A stretch of 64,000 bases of DNA from NCBI RefSeq assembly GCF_022807975.1, contig NZ_CP094358.1, positions 806,001-870,000 of the forward strand, read 5' to 3'. Shown here in pieces: positions 43,768 through 52,757 of this stretch (position 1 is its first letter; each line of letters starts with the position of its first letter). The notes below the pieces were generated by a model. That model was not told the origin of the DNA. It ran no database searches and saw only the letters and a list, made by a program, of their open reading frames with translations. A program made the position numbers and the translations under genes. The stretch comes from Abyssalbus ytuae. GTDB lineage: Bacteria > Bacteroidota > Bacteroidia > Flavobacteriales > Flavobacteriaceae.

Positions 43768-45381
43768 CTAATTAGATTGCTCATGATATTTTATTCCTGA
43801 TAATTTCCATCGCTTTTTAAGTTGATCAAGTGATTGGGTAAACTTATCGTAATTTTTATTTGATTTTGATGTCCAGCCTACTTCGGCATATGCAGCTATT
43901 CGTGGAAAAACCTGGTTTTCCATTTGGCTTACCTCTGGTATCCACTCACTCCACATCTGGCATCCTAACCCAAGGATTTTATGGTTATATTTTTCATCTA
44001 ATCCTTCAGGTACAGGATCAAATGAGTATGCCCTGGAGAGAGGCAGCTTTTTATAATTATAATCCAGGTAGGTCATGGAATGCAAAGAATTAACCACATC
44101 ATGTCCGCTGGCAACAGCTTTTTTAATAAGTTCAGTATCACCTTTCCAGAAGTGTATAATGGCTGACGGGGCGAGTTGTTGTTTTACCTGTACTTCGGAA
44201 TCGTCATGCCATTCATGTACATTGGCTCCCAGAATTTCATTCCAACCCATCATACGGTGCCCGTGAGCTTCCATAAAATTAGATATCTGGTTGGTGAAAA
44301 ATATCTGTAAGTCGGCAGGGGAAGCCAACCCTTCTTTATTTATTTTATCCTGAATACTTTGGGAGTTCTTCCATGCATCGAACATAACTTCATCTCCGCC
44401 AATATGAACAATATTTTCAGGAAAAAGTTCAAATACTTCGGTTAACACATCTGTAAGGAACTCATATACTTTTGGGTTTGCCACGTTAAAAGAATCTTCC
44501 ATTTTACCAAAAACCACTGATACTTCATTGGTTGTGCCCAATATTCCCAGCCATGGGTATGATGCAATAGCTGCCGTAGCATGCCCGGGCATTTCAATTT
44601 CCGGAATAATTTTGATATGTCTCTTCCCGGCGTAATTTATAATTTCCCTGATTTGTTCCTGTGTATAAAATCCTCCGTGGGGTTCACCATAGCGTTCGGG
44701 ATTTCTCCAGCTTGATTGGGTATCTTTGCGGTATGCTCCTGTTTTGGTAAGATCCGGATATTTTTTTATTTCTATCCTCCACCCCTGGTCATCGGTTAAA
44801 TGCCAGTGAAAAACATTCATTTTAAGAAGGGCCATTTGATCCAGTAATTTTTTTACGACCTCAGCTCCTTTAAAATGACGGGATTCATCAAGCATAAAAG
44901 CCCTCCATGGAAAACGTGGTTTGTCGGTGATTTTCACAACAGGAACAGCCACATTTTTATCAGGGTCTTTCATGAATTCAAAATCGGCCGGCAATAATTG
45001 CCTCAAAGTTTGAATGCCATAAAACAAACCGGTACTGGTAGCTCCTTCAATTAAAATTTTTTTCTTTTCCGATTTAAATAGGTATCCTTCTTTTCCCAAT
45101 TCCTTTTCCAAACCGGGGTTTATGTTTAAAAAGATCCCTTTTTTCCCTTTTGGCTTAACAGCAGGTTTTTTATTAAAAGCTTTTGTTAGAACGGAAGCAA
45201 GGTATCGGGCCTCGTTTTGAGTAGATGGACCTGATATGATAGTGGTTTGATTATTCAAGATATAGGATCCCTGCCCTATTTCTATATTTTCCGGGCATGG
45301 TATGATATTAACCTGGGCATTGGTAACAAAAATAAAAAGCACCAACAAAGCAAATGCAAATTTATTCTTTAGTGTATTCAT
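43768..45381 (-). CDS. GH20 beta-N-acetylhexosaminidase, exported
   Basis: 537 aa. Signal peptide 1-22 (FVTNAQ), GH20b-like N-terminal domain (about 25-150), then the catalytic barrel starting PRFPWRAFMLDESRHF with WHLTDDQGWRIEIKKYP, PEIEMPGHA and the catalytic pair Asp330-Glu331 in HIGGDE. It removes terminal GlcNAc from chito-oligosaccharides, presumably in the periplasm. It lies 7 bases after nagA in the SSS-nagA-GH20 operon, which ties it to GlcNAc use. Confidence 0.94.
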   Translation of the reverse strand: MNTLKNKFAFALLVLFIFVTNAQVNIIPCPENIEIGQGSYILNNQTTIISGPSTQNEARYLASVLTKAFNKKPAVKPKGKKGIFLNINPGLEKELGKEGYLFKSEKKKILIEGATSTGLFYGIQTLRQLLPADFEFMKDPDKNVAVPVVKITDKPRFPWRAFMLDESRHFKGAEVVKKLLDQMALLKMNVFHWHLTDDQGWRIEIKKYPDLTKTGAYRKDTQSSWRNPERYGEPHGGFYTQEQIREIINYAGKRHIKIIPEIEMPGHATAAIASYPWLGILGTTNEVSVVFGKMEDSFNVANPKVYEFLTDVLTEVFELFPENIVHIGGDEVMFDAWKNSQSIQDKINKEGLASPADLQIFFTNQISNFMEAHGHRMMGWNEILGANVHEWHDDSEVQVKQQLAPSAIIHFWKGDTELIKKAVASGHDVVNSLHSMTYLDYNYKKLPLSRAYSFDPVPEGLDEKYNHKILGLGCQMWSEWIPEVSQMENQVFPRIAAYAEVGWTSKSNKNYDKFTQSLDQLKKRWKLSGIKYHEQSN

Positions 45382-45388
45382 AATTCTT

Positions 45389-46567
45389 TTAATTTTTATC
45401 TAAACCTGAAAAAACTACTTCTCCTGATTTGATGGTTTTTATTATCTCGATATTATTTTTATTCTTTTTAAAAATCACAATGTCAGCCGGATTCCCGGCC
45501 TGTAAACTATTTGTGACGCTTCCGTATAACGATTCGGTAGGTTTTACCGATGCCATATCCCAGGCCTCGGGAAGTGGTAAAATATTTTTTTGAAGCAATT
45601 GGTTTACACACCATAGTAATGATTGGGCAGAACCGGCCAACAGGTTGGGGTTGTACTTCATAAACAGTCTTCCTGTTGCATCCAGCTCAACATCGCCTCC
45701 TATATGCCCTGAATAAGACCCTGCCGGCAAGCCGGCAAAAGATGTAGCATCACTAACAAGGATACTTTTATCCGGTTTGGTTTTTATAAACACTTTTAAC
45801 ACCGAATCGGGTAAATGAAATCCATCGGCAATGATTGTTGACCATAAATTTTCTGAGGCTAATTGTTCCCATATATAATTAAGGTGACGGGGCAACATTG
45901 CATGAGAGGCGTTTCCCAAATGTGTTGACATGGTAGCTCCGGCTTTAATTGCTCTTTTAATTTGTTCGGGACTTGCCGCAGTATGCCCTATGGAAACTGT
46001 AATGCCTGAATTTACACAGCGTTTAATAAAGTTATACGATTCGGGCCATTCAGGTGATAAAGTCACAATTCGTATTCTTCCGCCGGCGGCTTCCTGCCAA
46101 CGGGAAAACAATTCCCAATCAGGTGCTTTTATAAATTGTTTGCCATGTGCGCCCCGGGGTCCATCTTCGGGTGATATAAAAGGCCCTTCCAGATGGATAC
46201 CTCCAATACAGGCATTTATTTCGGGAAAAGTTTCACAAGCCAATGCAATGATGGTTAATAAAGATTCTGTTGCTTTGTCACTATTGCTAATAACAGTAGG
46301 ATAGTAACTTGTAATACCTTTTTCAAAAAGTATTTGAGTTATTTTTTTAATATCATAAATATTTGTTCCCCGTTTGTTAAAATCAATTCCCTGGTAACCG
46401 TTGATTTGCAGATCTACCAGCCCCGGTGCAATATAAAGACCGGAGTTTATTTTTTGCTGACATGCTGTTACAGAAGATATAAAACCATTTTTTATCTCCA
46501 TACAAACAGGTTGATTTGTCCTATAGTCTAAAGCTTTTAAGACCATATTTCTCATACTTTTAAACAT
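45389..46567 (-). CDS. nagA: N-acetylglucosamine-6-phosphate deacetylase
   Basis: Amidohydrolase converting GlcNAc-6-P to glucosamine-6-P and acetate in the cytoplasm. The 392-aa protein shows APGLVDLQINGYQGIDF, the metal-site HLEGPFISPEDGPRGAHGKQFI, SIGHTAAS, STHLGNASHAM, IADGFHLPD and LVSDATSFAG. The first ATG overlaps the symporter stop by 8 bases; ATGs at 46555 and 46546 are alternatives. This overlap and the 7-base gap to GH20 show one operon. NagB, the next enzyme, is 5 kb away in another unit. Confidence 0.93.
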   Translation of the reverse strand: MFKSMRNMVLKALDYRTNQPVCMEIKNGFISSVTACQQKINSGLYIAPGLVDLQINGYQGIDFNKRGTNIYDIKKITQILFEKGITSYYPTVISNSDKATESLLTIIALACETFPEINACIGGIHLEGPFISPEDGPRGAHGKQFIKAPDWELFSRWQEAAGGRIRIVTLSPEWPESYNFIKRCVNSGITVSIGHTAASPEQIKRAIKAGATMSTHLGNASHAMLPRHLNYIWEQLASENLWSTIIADGFHLPDSVLKVFIKTKPDKSILVSDATSFAGLPAGSYSGHIGGDVELDATGRLFMKYNPNLLAGSAQSLLWCVNQLLQKNILPLPEAWDMASVKPTESLYGSVTNSLQAGNPADIVIFKKNKNNIEIIKTIKSGEVVFSGLDKN

Positions 46568-48038
46568 TTGGGCTTTTCATTAAATTTAAATGAAGTTTAT
46601 TTACTTCCAAAGGAACTTTCTTTTTATTAAAAAAACCTATTACCACAAAAAGAACCAGGGAAGCTAAAATAGGAGCCCCTATTTCGAGAGCAAGTGATTT
46701 TTGCTCTATAAATTTTAAAATAATAAAAACGGTTAAACCTCCAACAATAGATGTTATCGCTGCTGTACTATTACTTTTCTTAAATGCAGGGATGAGGCCA
46801 AGAATCATAGGTATGGAAATAGGCCCTAACAAAGCCGCAAACCATGAAACTATAAGCCCGAAAACCCCTCCGAAATGGTGTGAATTTAAAGCTGTTATTA
46901 TGGTAATGGTTGTAAAACAAAAGGTAGTAATCCTTGCCAGTTTTAATGATTTTTTAATTGAAAATGATTTTATGCCCGGAAATATAACCGGAAGAATGTC
47001 CCGGCTTATTACGGCTGATACCGTATTAGAATCTGAAGCTGTCATTGAAAGCGTATTGGCAAAAAGGGATGCCAGCACTAATCCTACCAATCCGGCAGGC
47101 AGAAATTCAGTAACCATTATTCCGTACGACAAGGTAGGATCGGAAAGATTTTTTAAAAATACGGGTGCCGCAAACATAGGATATAATAGTATTAACGGCC
47201 AGATAAAGTAAAGCAGGGAAGACATAATTGCTGCTTTTCTCGCTGTCTTACCCGAAGACGAAGAAATAAACCTGGTTGCAAGATTCCATGTCCCCCCGCT
47301 ATAACTAAAAAAATTAATCACTAACATAACCAAAGCAAACCCCACTGTATAGGGGTCATTAAAAAACCCGGAATTTTCTGGTGGCAATTGTTCCCACATA
47401 GAAAAAATACCTCCGATTCCATCATCAATTTTTAAAATGATCATTATAAACATGGTAATTCCGGCCAGCAACTGTACTATAAATTGCCCGAAGTCATTCC
47501 ATACATCTGCCCAAAGCCCCCCAATGGTAATATAAATAAGGGAGACACCCCCTACCAGGAGAATTCCAAAAGTAATGGGAGCTCCACTGAACACGTTTAA
47601 AAGAACAGCAATTGCGGCTAATTTTCCTCCTGTGTCAAAAATTTTTATAATTACTCCTGCCCAGGCAATAATTTGCTGGGTGGTCAAATTATATCTTAAA
47701 ATTAAATACTCCGTAGGCGATTCTATTCCCACATAAGATCTTAAACGGGACCATCGGGGTGCAATGTAAAAAGCGGCAACCATTGTTGCTACCCCCACTG
47801 TAAAGGCCCACCAAATGTATAAAGTGAAACCGTGGGTATAGGCTATTCCGGCATATGCAACAAAAACTGCCCCGCTATATCCCGAGACATGATGCGAAAT
47901 TCCGGATAACCACCAGGGTAATTTACCACCAGCCGTATAAAAATCGGCAGAACTTTTAACCCAAAAGTAAGCTCGTAAGCCTATAAACAATAGCATTAAA
48001 AAATACAGTGATAAAACTATCCAATCAAGTAGCTGCAT
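46560..48038 (-). CDS. Sodium:solute symporter (SSS family), probable GlcNAc transporter
   Basis: 492 aa with about 13 hydrophobic helices. SSS-family segments are clear: WWLSGISHHVSGYSGAVFVAYAGIAYTHG, YNLTTQQIIAWAGVIIKIFDTGGKLAAIAVLL, YITIGGLWADVWNDFGQFIVQLLAG and SMTASDSNTVSAVISRDI. It should bring in a sugar with Na+ across the inner membrane; the NQR pump at the window start could supply the gradient. Linkage to nagA and GH20 points to GlcNAc or a similar amino sugar. First gene of its operon, with an operator-controlled promoter about 190 bases upstream. Confidence 0.9.
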   Translation of the reverse strand: MQLLDWIVLSLYFLMLLFIGLRAYFWVKSSADFYTAGGKLPWWLSGISHHVSGYSGAVFVAYAGIAYTHGFTLYIWWAFTVGVATMVAAFYIAPRWSRLRSYVGIESPTEYLILRYNLTTQQIIAWAGVIIKIFDTGGKLAAIAVLLNVFSGAPITFGILLVGGVSLIYITIGGLWADVWNDFGQFIVQLLAGITMFIMIILKIDDGIGGIFSMWEQLPPENSGFFNDPYTVGFALVMLVINFFSYSGGTWNLATRFISSSSGKTARKAAIMSSLLYFIWPLILLYPMFAAPVFLKNLSDPTLSYGIMVTEFLPAGLVGLVLASLFANTLSMTASDSNTVSAVISRDILPVIFPGIKSFSIKKSLKLARITTFCFTTITIITALNSHHFGGVFGLIVSWFAALLGPISIPMILGLIPAFKKSNSTAAITSIVGGLTVFIILKFIEQKSLALEIGAPILASLVLFVVIGFFNKKKVPLEVNKLHLNLMKSPNV

Positions 48039-48229
48039 GATAAATCTGGCATTTAAAATTTATTTTTTCTCTTAATATTTACACTTACTCTATCTAAACA
48101 ACGGAAAACCTCATCTTATTAAAATAAGCTATTTTCATAAGAAACTGCTTAATGAAAGTGTAGCATTTAGTATTAAGAAGGAACTTTAGTTGGTTTTTAC
48201 AGATTAAATATTTTTTTAATCTACCTTGA

Positions 48230-48270
48230 CAAATCTAAATTAATTTTCGGTTTTATGCAAACGTTTGCAT
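48230..48270 (-). promoter_or_regulatory. Promoter plus LacI operator of the symporter-nagA-GH20 operon
   Basis: The perfect palindrome ATGCAAACGTTTGCAT (48255-48270), extended on both sides by TTTT/AAAA, is a textbook LacI-family operator. On the minus strand its TTG (48260-48258) lies exactly 20 bases before TAGATTTG (48237-48230), a perfect TAnnTTTG box. The operator thus contains the -33 element, so a bound regulator would block RNA polymerase. Transcription should begin near 48224, leaving a leader of about 185 bases. Confidence 0.8.
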
Positions 48271-48385
48271 AAAACATTTCTCTCTTTTCAATCTTATGAG
48301 CCTTTAAATTCCTTAAATTTGCGTTAAATTTAAAGGCTAAATGATTTAATTCTTAGAAAAGTGTTATAATTACAAATATTTTTAA

Positions 48386-48397
48386 GCAAACGTTTGT
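48386..48397 (+). promoter_or_regulatory. Operator in front of the LacI gene
   Basis: The core CAAACGTTTG (48387-48396) matches the neighbouring operator but the flanks are imperfect (AG before, TGCG after). It ends 12 bases before the ATG of the regulator, suggesting autoregulation by a roadblock or by occlusion of the ribosome site region. Confidence 0.6.
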
Positions 48398-48408
48398 GCG
48401 ATGAAATC

Positions 48409-49464
48409 ATGAAAAGTTCCAGAATTACCTTAAAAGATTTAGCTAAAGACCTGAATTTATCTCCTTCTACAATTTCCCGGGCATTGGGTAATCATCCTGC
48501 CATTAGTGATTTTACCAAAAAGAGGGTGCAGAATCGTGCAGAAGAACTGGGATTCAGGCTCAATTCTATTGCTTCAAGTTTCAGAAAGAAAAAAACCGAT
48601 TCAATTGGCATAATAGTGCCCCGTATAGATATTCACTTTCATTCCCTTGTTATAAGCGGAATTGAGGAGTATGCCTATAATAACGGTTATCATGTTACTA
48701 TTTTTCAGTCTAAAGACTTGCTTAAAAGAGAAAAGGAGATTGCCAAAATACTTCAAACAAAAATGGTGGATGGAATTATTATTTGTTTGAGTATTGAAAC
48801 TAAAAATTGCGATCATTTTAAAAAATTTGATAAACTGGGAGTACCAATGGTGTTTTATGACAGGGTTCCTACTGATTTTGAGGCCAATAAAATAGTAATT
48901 AATGATTTTGAATCGGCATATACTGCAACTGAACATCTTATTAATGCAGGATGTAAGAGAATTGGCCATATAGCGGGAAACCAAACAACCGATATATTTA
49001 AAGCACGTCTGGAAGGTTATAAAGCAGCCCTTAAAAAACACAAATTACCTATAGATTCTTCTTTAATATTACCTACTAATAACCTTAATTATGAAGAAGG
49101 TGTGAAGTGTGCCCAAAAGTATATGGAATTACCGGAATTACCCGACGGAATATTTTGTGCCAATGATTATACTGCTGTTAGTATTATCCAGGTTTTTAGA
49201 AAAGCTGAAATAAAAATTCCCCGGCAAGTTGCTATTGTGGGTTTTAGTAATTATCCTATATCTAAAATTATTGAACCTAATTTAACGACGATCAATGACC
49301 GTGCTTTTCAAATGGGAGAGGCTTCGGCTAAACTACTTATCCGTCAAATTGAAGAGAAAAATGATTTTATAGAGTCTGAAACAATCACCCTTAAAACCGA
49401 GTTAATTATACGGGAATCATCTGCCAAAGTACCTGTAACTAAAAAGGTTGTTTCACAAAAATAA
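48409..49464 (+). CDS. LacI-family regulator, probable controller of the GlcNAc/SusCD regulon
   Basis: 351 aa. HTH ITLKDLAKDLNLSPSTISRALGNHPAIS (about 5-32), hinge AEELGFRLNSIASSFRKKKTDSI, and a full effector domain (GIIVPRIDIHFHSLVISGIEEYAYN; GVPMVFYDRVP; DGIFCANDYTAVSIIQVF; VAIVGFSNYPISKIIEPNLTTI). The ATG at 48409 starts just before the HTH; the in-frame TTG at 48394 lies inside an operator. It diverges from the symporter operon with shared intergenic operators. The same palindrome precedes susC, so this protein most likely controls both units, with a GlcNAc-derived effector. Confidence 0.9.
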   Translation: MKSSRITLKDLAKDLNLSPSTISRALGNHPAISDFTKKRVQNRAEELGFRLNSIASSFRKKKTDSIGIIVPRIDIHFHSLVISGIEEYAYNNGYHVTIFQSKDLLKREKEIAKILQTKMVDGIIICLSIETKNCDHFKKFDKLGVPMVFYDRVPTDFEANKIVINDFESAYTATEHLINAGCKRIGHIAGNQTTDIFKARLEGYKAALKKHKLPIDSSLILPTNNLNYEEGVKCAQKYMELPELPDGIFCANDYTAVSIIQVFRKAEIKIPRQVAIVGFSNYPISKIIEPNLTTINDRAFQMGEASAKLLIRQIEEKNDFIESETITLKTELIIRESSAKVPVTKKVVSQK

Positions 49465-49511
49465 CTTCTCTTCTGCTGAAACATGGGAATAAGAAATTTT
49501 AAAAAGAAAAA

Positions 49512-49530
49512 CCCGGCGCATAACACCGGG
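49512..49530 (-). terminator. Terminator downstream of the GH20 gene at 49904
   Basis: CCCGG/CCGGG stem with a 9-base loop. On the minus strand it is followed by TTTTTCTTTTT, the layout of a rho-independent terminator. It lies 48 bases after the plus-strand LacI stop and may also slow that transcript. Confidence 0.55.
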
Positions 49531-49679
49531 AAACTTCTCTTCAAGCTAATATATATGCAATAAACCTTATAATTTTGTTTTTGAAAATTTATTTTAATTT
49601 AACGTAAACTTGATATAAGTTTCAGTTATAAAATGTGTTAATCCATTTTGCTTTAAATAAGCAAATCATTTAAAATCCA

Positions 49680-49890
49680 TTTTTTACGTTCATTTTCTTT
49701 GCGTGTCCAAAGAAAACGAACCAACCCGCCCGAACGTGCCGTTCGGTACGGGCGGGAAGAAAAGACCCTTTTTCCAAGGTATTTTTGCCCGTATAATGGG
49801 CAAAACCACAAGCTTTTCCTAAATTTTCTCCAAGGCTTCGAAAATTTTTGACGAAAAACCTTGTTATACTGGGGAAAAAGAAAAGTTTAG
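49680..49890. repeat. Noncoding intergenic element with strong GC hairpin
   Basis: The rest of the gap between the convergent LacI and GH20 genes. It contains CCCGCCCG (49725-49732) pairing with CGGGCGGG (49749-49756) around an inner stem CCGAACG/CGTTCGG. Low-complexity text follows (TTTTTGCCCGTATAATGGGC, a further small hairpin at GCCC/GGGC). The style is that of dispersed flavobacterial intergenic repeats. A 77-codon minus-strand frame across it has no family features and is not called. Confidence 0.45.
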
Positions 49891-49903
49891 ATTCAATTAA
49901 CAC

Positions 49904-51484
49904 TTATCTCTTAGACCGAACTGACGTTAATTTAGCCAACCTGTTATAAAGAACATGAACTTGTTGTACTCTTAACTCATTTTGCTCTTTTAATTCCGAA
50001 TCATACAAAAAACCTTTGTTTAATTGAATAAACCTGTTATCCAATTTTTTAGCTTTTTCTAGTATTTGATCTAATTTTTCCAGTAATCCGGGAGCTTGTG
50101 AAGGTGTGAAATCTTCAGAATTATAAACTGATTCTACTTCCTTAAAATCAAGATAATGCATTCTCAAATCAGCCATTAGCTTAAAGTGCTCAAATTCTTT
50201 TTTATTCTTTTTAGGTTGTAATGGCAATATTTTTTCCTGAGCTATTTTATATTTTTCCTTCATTTGTGTAATATCTTTACTTCTCTCAGGCTTTCCGTTT
50301 TTTATCAGCTCTTGTTTAAAGGATAAAAACTCCCATAATTGTTTGGCTTCTGCAACTTTTAAACCAAATCTTTTTTTACCGTATTGTACAACAAATGTTT
50401 CCGGATCAATAGGTCCGGCATTTTTAAGGGCTTCGGCATAACTTGCTATTAAAATTCTAAAACCGGACAAAGGATAGGTATTTCTAACCTGCACCATATC
50501 AATAACATCATAACCTACATCCCAAATAAAACCGTAAACTCCTGTTGTTGACCATGAGGTCATGATGATGCCTTTGTAATCAGCTTTTCGTGCATAAGGA
50601 ATAAACTCTTTCTGGTTTTTAAAATGGGTTGGCCAGTCGGTAACAAACCAGTTATCCGGATGGCATCGTATAGCAGGGGCGCCAAAGAATGAAAATCCCA
50701 TTTCCTGAAGAGCCGGTATATTGCCAAAATGGTTTATTTTCCAGCCATAATTCCAATCTACAAAAATAATTTCTTTGGGTAATTCATTAGCAGCTTCGGG
50801 ATGTTTCAGGATAATATCGGCCCACATTACCGGCTTTTTTCCTAATTCTATAACCAAATCTGCAATCATTTTTATATGATCTACAAACAGTTTGGACTTT
50901 CCTTCTTCCTCTACCTTTTTTTTACATTTTTCGCAATGCCCTAACAGGTAAGTTTCATCTCCGCCAATGTGTATATAATCAGAATTATGCATTTGAGCCA
51001 GATCTGAAAACAATTCTCTAAAAAGCTCTTTATTGTCTTCTTCTTCCATAGGGCAAAGCTGGGAAATATCTTTTCTATCTTCCTTTAAATTGCTGTAACG
51101 GGGGTTACGTAAAATATACTCTACGTGTCCCAGGCTTTGCTGGAGGGGAATAACTTCTATTCCTAATGTCTGGCAGTGCGAAATAAAATCTTTTACTTCT
51201 TCACGGGTGTATGAATATTCATTGGAGATAGTAGCATGTTTTTTAAAAGGATAAGTTCCTTCCCACTCCATTACCAGCGTGTTCATTCCCATTGCTGCAA
51301 GCTCATTTGCAAATTCTTTAAGTGCATCGGGTGTCATGACCTGTATTCTTAAATCCAGATGAAACCCTTTAACTTTAAAGTCATTGCCATTAATTTCTAT
51401 GGGCGCCTGTGCATTTAAATAAAAGGGAGCAAACAACAGAAGGCCTAGTAATGATAAAAATTTTAAAATATATTTATAATCCAT
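49904..51484 (-). CDS. GH20-family hexosaminidase, exported, with extra C-terminal helical region
   Basis: 526 aa. Signal peptide 1-26 (FYLNAQ). The barrel begins almost at once (KGFHLDLRIQVMTPDALKEF), without the usual N-terminal GH20b domain. Asp176-Glu177 in YIHIGGDET is the catalytic pair. A CxxC pair follows at 184-187 (HCEKCKK), then WADIILKHP and the C-terminal barrel part IIMTSWSTTGVYGF. The last 130 residues are helical and charged. It resembles GH20 enzymes acting from the non-reducing end, but substrate is uncertain. No near partner; the 31-codon ORF and nagB lie upstream on the same strand. Confidence 0.85.
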   Translation of the reverse strand: MDYKYILKFLSLLGLLLFAPFYLNAQAPIEINGNDFKVKGFHLDLRIQVMTPDALKEFANELAAMGMNTLVMEWEGTYPFKKHATISNEYSYTREEVKDFISHCQTLGIEVIPLQQSLGHVEYILRNPRYSNLKEDRKDISQLCPMEEEDNKELFRELFSDLAQMHNSDYIHIGGDETYLLGHCEKCKKKVEEEGKSKLFVDHIKMIADLVIELGKKPVMWADIILKHPEAANELPKEIIFVDWNYGWKINHFGNIPALQEMGFSFFGAPAIRCHPDNWFVTDWPTHFKNQKEFIPYARKADYKGIIMTSWSTTGVYGFIWDVGYDVIDMVQVRNTYPLSGFRILIASYAEALKNAGPIDPETFVVQYGKKRFGLKVAEAKQLWEFLSFKQELIKNGKPERSKDITQMKEKYKIAQEKILPLQPKKNKKEFEHFKLMADLRMHYLDFKEVESVYNSEDFTPSQAPGLLEKLDQILEKAKKLDNRFIQLNKGFLYDSELKEQNELRVQQVHVLYNRLAKLTSVRSKR

Positions 51485-51698
51485 CTTATACTTTTTGCGT
51501 GTATTTGAGTAGAAAATACCATGCCAGTTATTTTTATAAAAACAGGTTTTCCCGGTTAATTTTTAAAATTTATTTTTTAGAATATAATCAAATTCACATT
51601 CATCAAAACACAAGGTTATCATAATAATAACCGTGAATTTATTCGCCTATAAATCTGCTATAGGGAATGAGTTTATTTTTAACTATTTTGGTGTAAGC

Positions 51699-51794
51699 CT
51701 AATTGTGATACTTTTTTGTACCAACACCTGAAAGGCCTACTAAGACCACTGCAATTAAGCCGATTAAAATTACAATAAGATCAAATTTTTCCAT
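51699..51794 (-). CDS. Single-helix membrane microprotein (31 aa), hypothetical
   Basis: Starts ATG at 51794 and ends TAG at 51699. The product MEKFDLIVILIGLIAVV plus LVGLSGVGTKKYHN is one hydrophobic helix (about residues 5-24) with an acidic/basic start and a positively charged tail (KKYH), so an N-out or N-in single-pass inner-membrane peptide. It lies 55 bases after the nagB stop and 215 before the GH20 start. The clean helix, positive-inside tail and gap position speak for a real gene, but no family is recognised and 31 codons can arise by chance. Confidence 0.5.
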   Translation of the reverse strand: MEKFDLIVILIGLIAVVLVGLSGVGTKKYHN

Positions 51795-51849
51795 GGGACA
51801 ATAATTTGGGTTTGGGGTTTATATTTTAAAATTAATTTTTTTTGTTTAT

Positions 51850-52614
51850 TTATGCTTTCTCAAGTTTTTCTATTTCTTTATAAGCTTCCTGATCAAAATA
51901 ATATTTGCAATTTGGGTGCATAGTAAGCACAGAAGCAGGGCAGGATGTGCTAACGGGTCCTATAATAGCATTTTTTACGGCCTGGCTTTTTTTTGCCCCC
52001 GATACTACACAAAATAAATACTCCCCCTTTAAAAGTGTAGGGATGGTTAAGGTTATGGCTTTTTGTGGTACTTCTGCTATTGAATCAAAACATCCGTCGT
52101 TTACCTGTTGTATACGGCAGGCATCATCCAACTGAACAACTTTGATAACTTCAGGGTCATTGAAATCTGCTACAGGCGGATCATTAAAAGCTATGTGTCC
52201 GTTCTCTCCTATTCCCAGGCATACGATATCAATGGGAGCCTGATTTAACAAATTTGTATATCTTTCTATTTCCTGTGGTATACCGTTATGAACATTAATT
52301 GTATTTTTATTTTTCACATTAACTTTTGAAAAAAGCCTGTTGTCGAGATAAGCTGCAAAGGATTCCGGTGCATCAGGTTTTAACCCGATGTATTCATCCA
52401 TATTAAAGGCAATAATTTTACTCCAGTCTATTAATTTTGAATTTGTTAAATAATCGAGCATAGAATCCTGGGAAGGAGCGGCGGCAAAAATAATCCGTAT
52501 AACATTTTTAACTTTCTGTAATTGCATAATACGCTCTTCTACTGCCTTTCCTGCTGCAATACCTGCTGTAATTTTGGTAGAAAAAATATTGATGTCCTGG
52601 TTAAAATCTAGCAT
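51850..52614 (-). CDS. nagB: Glucosamine-6-phosphate deaminase
   Basis: Cytoplasmic isomerase/deaminase: glucosamine-6-P to fructose-6-P and ammonia. The 254-aa protein has AFNMDEYIGL (catalytic Asp), LGIGENGHIAFNDPP (signature) and TLTIPTLLKGEYLFCVVSGAKKSQAV. Length is that of the short form without the E. coli C-terminal allosteric extension. It stands between the susCD operon terminator and the small membrane ORF, apart from nagA, but completes the GlcNAc path. Confidence 0.94.
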   Translation of the reverse strand: MLDFNQDINIFSTKITAGIAAGKAVEERIMQLQKVKNVIRIIFAAAPSQDSMLDYLTNSKLIDWSKIIAFNMDEYIGLKPDAPESFAAYLDNRLFSKVNVKNKNTINVHNGIPQEIERYTNLLNQAPIDIVCLGIGENGHIAFNDPPVADFNDPEVIKVVQLDDACRIQQVNDGCFDSIAEVPQKAITLTIPTLLKGEYLFCVVSGAKKSQAVKNAIIGPVSTSCPASVLTMHPNCKYYFDQEAYKEIEKLEKA

Positions 52615-52664
52615 TCTTTTCTTATTAAATAATTTTATAATTGAGGGGTTTATATTTCCTCTTC

Positions 52665-52713
52665 ATTAGTAAAAAGAAATTCTGGTAGTTAAATTCTTTA
52701 ATACCAGAATTTC
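52665..52713 (-). terminator. Terminator of the susCD operon
   Basis: Perfect 12-bp stem GAAATTCTGGTA (52676-52687) with TACCAGAATTTC (52702-52713). On the minus strand it is followed by TTTTTAC. It lies 45 bases after the last operon gene and isolates nagB from it. Confidence 0.8.
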
Positions 52714-52757
52714 CATAGCTGCAGGTTAAATTCAAACTACTTGGAACAAACTTTTAC

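Noticed and set aside
49670..49903. 77-codon minus-strand frame after the GH20 gene
   Set aside because: It crosses the GC hairpin element and has no family features; low-complexity text.
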